A DNA stretch of 7,289 nt from Rhodovulum sp. (GTDB lineage: Bacteria; Pseudomonadota; Alphaproteobacteria; Rhodobacterales; Rhodobacteraceae). This document shows, piece after piece, positions 5,576-7,289 of this stretch. Location of the stretch: positions 1 to 7,289 of the forward strand of contig JACKKC010000056.1 in NCBI GenBank assembly GCA_020637615.1, read 5' to 3'. How positions within the stretch are numbered: position 1 is the stretch's first letter; every line of letters begins with the position of its first letter. A program made the position numbers and the translations under genes. The notes under the pieces were generated by a model. It had not been told where the DNA came from. It saw nothing but the letters and a program-made list of their open reading frames with translations, and did not search any database.

Positions 5576-5590
5576 GGCGGGACGCGCCTC
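5574..5590 (+). promoter_or_regulatory. Small hairpin between the short DUF1127 gene and glutamine synthetase
   Basis: GAGGCG (5574-5579) pairs with CGCCTC (5585-5590) around GGACG, overlapping the DUF1127 stop codon. No T-run follows, so it probably does not terminate strongly. It could set the relative amounts of the two messages. It is short enough to be chance in such GC-rich DNA. Confidence 0.3.
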
Positions 5591-5631
5591 GATCCCACCA
5601 CCCGATCCATCCCGAGAATCTGGAGATCATC

Positions 5632-6705
5632 ATGAACACCAACGGTTTCGCCGAGTACATCTGGCTGGACGGCTCCGAGCCCACCCAGCAGCTCCGCTCT
5701 AAGGCCCGCGTGGTCCGCGTGCCCGAGAGCCCGGCGCCCGAGGATTTCCCCGACTGGGGATTCGACGGCTCCTCGACCGGCCAGGCGGCCGGTGACGATT
5801 CGGACTGCCTGCTGCAGCCGGTGCGGGTTGCGAGCGACCCGCGGAGCGGGCGCGGCTACCTCGTGCTCTGCGAGGTGCAGAATCCGGACGGGACGCCGCA
5901 CGCCTCGAACCACCGCGCCAGGTTGCACCGGATCCTCGATGCCGCCGGCGACGCGGATCCCTGGGCCGGCTTCGAGCAGGAGTACACGATCTATGCATGC
6001 GACCGCCCGCTCGGCTTCCCGACCAACGGCTATCCGGCGCCGCAGGGTCCGTATTACTGCGGCGTCGGCACCGACCTCGCCTTCGGACGGGCTCTCGCCG
6101 ATGCCCATGCCGAGGCCTGCCTCGCCGCCGGCCTGGCGATCTACGGCATCAATGCCGAGGTCATGCCGGGCCAGTGGGAGTTCCAGATCGGTACCCGCGG
6201 CAATGCGGACGAGCCGGCAGATGCGCTGACCATGGCCGATCACCTCTGGCTGGCGCGCTTCCTCTTGCTCCAGGAGGGCGAGCGGTTCGGCTACCGCGTC
6301 TCCTTCGCCAACAAGCCGGTAGCGGGCGACTGGAACGGTGCGGGCATGCATACCAATTTCTCGACCGCAGCGACGCGGCGCCCCGCAACCGGCCGGCGCG
6401 CGATCGATGCCGCGGTCGAGGCGCTCTCGCGGCGTCACGCCCAGCACATCGCCCATTACGGCCACGGCCTCGCGGAGCGGCTCACCGGCCTGCACGAGAC
6501 CTGCAGCATCGACATGTTCCGCTCGGGCGTGGCCCATCGCGGCGCGTCGATCCGCATCCCGCAGTCGGTGGCGATCAAGGGTCACGGCTATCTGGAGGAT
6601 CGCCGTCCCGGCGCCAACGCAGATCCCTACCGCGTGGTGTCCCGGCTGGTCGAGACGATCTGCCTTCCGGTGGAAGCCAGCACACCGGCCGTCGCGGCCG
6701 AGTGA
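5632..6705 (+). CDS. glnII: Glutamine synthetase, type II (eukaryotic-type GSII)
   Basis: This 357-residue cytosolic enzyme joins ammonium to glutamate using ATP to form glutamine. It is about the size of GSII (roughly 330-370 residues) rather than the approximately 470 of GlnA (type I), and it lacks the type I adenylylation-loop region. Visible signatures are AEYIWLDG at the N-terminus, WGFDGSSTGQAAG (42-54), metal/substrate residues in FEQEY (E115, E117), GPYYCGVG (139-146), NAEVMPGQWEFQ (E176, E183), DWNGAGMHTNFST (H240), RLTGLHET (283-290), the arginine of AHRGASIRIP (R303), and GYLEDRRP (319-326). All key catalytic positions I can place are present, so it should be active. The ATG at 5632 follows GGAG (5622-5625), six nucleotides upstream. 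It sits downstream of the ammonium transporter block and immediately before a broken second amt, consistent with an ammonium-assimilation locus. Confidence 0.95.
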   Translation: MNTNGFAEYIWLDGSEPTQQLRSKARVVRVPESPAPEDFPDWGFDGSSTGQAAGDDSDCLLQPVRVASDPRSGRGYLVLCEVQNPDGTPHASNHRARLHRILDAAGDADPWAGFEQEYTIYACDRPLGFPTNGYPAPQGPYYCGVGTDLAFGRALADAHAEACLAAGLAIYGINAEVMPGQWEFQIGTRGNADEPADALTMADHLWLARFLLLQEGERFGYRVSFANKPVAGDWNGAGMHTNFSTAATRRPATGRRAIDAAVEALSRRHAQHIAHYGHGLAERLTGLHETCSIDMFRSGVAHRGASIRIPQSVAIKGHGYLEDRRPGANADPYRVVSRLVETICLPVEASTPAVAAE

Positions 6706-6737
6706 TCCGAAAGCCCGGCACACACGAGGATGCTCCG

Positions 6738-6899
6738 ATGAAAGGAAGGCATCGCATTGTGGGTGCCGCCGGGCTCGTGGCATCGCTGGCCGCGAGCCCT
6801 GCGCCGGCCGGCGGACTTGGCGCGGCGGAGACCGGCTTGCGTCTCGACGCGCTCTTCCTTCTGGTTTGTGGCATGCTGGCGATGTTCATGGCGGTGGGC
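6738..6899 (+). pseudogene. Truncated second ammonium transporter (N-terminal 54 codons)
   Basis: An ATG at 6738, with GAGG at 6726-6729 eight nucleotides before it and only 32 nt after the glutamine synthetase stop, opens a frame. It has a signal-peptide-like start (hydrophobic residues 8-20, ending SPAPAGG) and then ETGLRLDALFLLVCGMLAMF followed by MAVG. This stretch aligns without gaps to residues 34-57 of the intact Amt in this window (11 of 24 identical, including the shared FMA-x-G). In the intact protein the next residues are FTMLEGGLVR; here the frame changes abruptly to RAGCRWLPV, and no other frame resumes the family sequence. The frame stays open without a stop to the window end, but the later residues look random. 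The likely reading is an amt gene that lost everything after its first helix by deletion or rearrangement. Confidence 0.7.
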
Positions 6900-7289
6900 A
6901 GGGCAGGGTGTCGATGGCTGCCGGTGACGATGTCGACCTTGCGGCGAAGACCGGCGAGTCTTGGATCAGGCCGGGCGCGCGGATATTCGGAGCGAGCGCA
7001 TCGATCTCTGCCTGACTCGCGGCAGTGTACAGGTCAATGCGACCGGTGTTTCCTGCACACTGAAGCCGAGAAGCGCGGCCAGGTCGGACCCTGTCCGGAG
7101 GTCGTACCGGCCGCGTCTCGGTTGTGGGGCCATATGGATGGGGCTGATCAGGGCGGCGAACCAACTGCGCTATGGGCGCGTGCCAGGACGTTGCCCGATG
7201 TTTCATGGGGCCTACGTCCGATCGACTCGACCCGCCCAAATCGAACTTGCCGCGGTGCGGCAACCGGTTTCGCACGGGCCGCGCGCCAA
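6900..7289. other. 390-base stretch with no recognisable gene
   Basis: After the amt break, no frame on either strand shows a recognisable family. On the - strand a frame is open across 6886-7275, and a 55-residue ORF (7133 down to 6966) begins MAPQPRRGRYDL, but neither has a visible ribosome site or a recognised domain. On the + strand the amt frame simply runs on. Base composition looks a little less GC-rich and less codon-patterned than the genes before it. It may be foreign or decayed DNA brought in by whatever removed the rest of amt; no transposase or terminal repeats are visible. Confidence 0.5.
7023..7062. repeat. Imperfect 11-bp inverted repeat in the non-coding tail
   Basis: CAGTGTACAGG (7023-7033) and CCTGCACACTG (7052-7062) are reverse complements at 10 of 11 positions, separated by 18 bases. 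The arrangement could be a hairpin, a palindromic operator or a fragment of a mobile or REP-like element. Nothing nearby identifies it. Confidence 0.45.

Noticed and set aside
7154..7180. tRNA-like sequence on the - strand (ATAGCGCAGTTGGTTCGCC, resembling a 5' end plus D-arm)
   Set aside because: The D-stem does not pair properly and no anticodon arm or GGTTC-type T-loop follows within about 76 bases. It is a chance match or at most a remnant.
6886..7275. Long open frame on the - strand across the tail (129 codons)
   Set aside because: It has no recognisable domain and no ribosome site, and it runs into the amt fragment. High GC makes long open frames common by chance.

Overview
This is a GC-rich window with gene-dense, short-spaced + strand organisation that looks alphaproteobacterial. 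The main pointers are two DUF1127 (YjiS-like) small proteins, a eukaryotic-type (type II) glutamine synthetase and an OmpR-type regulator with strongly GC-biased codons. Hyphomicrobiales, for example a Methylobacterium-like genus, would fit, but that assignment is a guess. All convincing genes are on the + strand.

Layout: (1) 1-140 is the C-terminal end of a probable cytochrome P450. (2) 137-3755 is a tightly packed signalling and transport block. It holds a soluble PAS histidine kinase ending in a degenerate receiver domain, then an OmpR-family response regulator, then an Amt/MEP ammonium transporter. The junctions are a GTGA overlap, a 23-nt gap and an ATGA overlap. (3) 3756-3912 is an intergenic region with a GC hairpin, an AT-rich likely promoter, and a leader whose perfect inverted repeat would hide the Shine-Dalgarno of the next gene. 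(4) 3913-5302 holds a long DUF1127 protein, a STAS-domain protein preceded by an in-frame amber codon, and a YgjV-like membrane protein joined to it by a GTGA overlap. (5) 5283-5422 carries an 18-bp perfect palindrome and a perfect 12-bp hairpin. (6) 5423-6705 holds a 50-residue DUF1127 protein and a type II glutamine synthetase. (7) 6738-6899 is the first 54 codons of a second Amt transporter, cut off inside its first membrane helix. The remaining 390 bases contain no recognisable gene.

Functionally the window reads as an ammonium-assimilation locus. Amt brings in ammonium, glutamine synthetase fixes it onto glutamate, and the kinase/regulator pair is the obvious candidate for controlling them. 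No PII gene (glnK/glnB), the usual neighbour and regulator of Amt, is present here. The two DUF1127 proteins, the STAS protein and the YgjV-like protein sit between transporter and synthetase. They have no assigned role in nitrogen metabolism, so they are the least explained part. The combination could be a little-described nitrogen-control module, but that is an inference from gene order alone.
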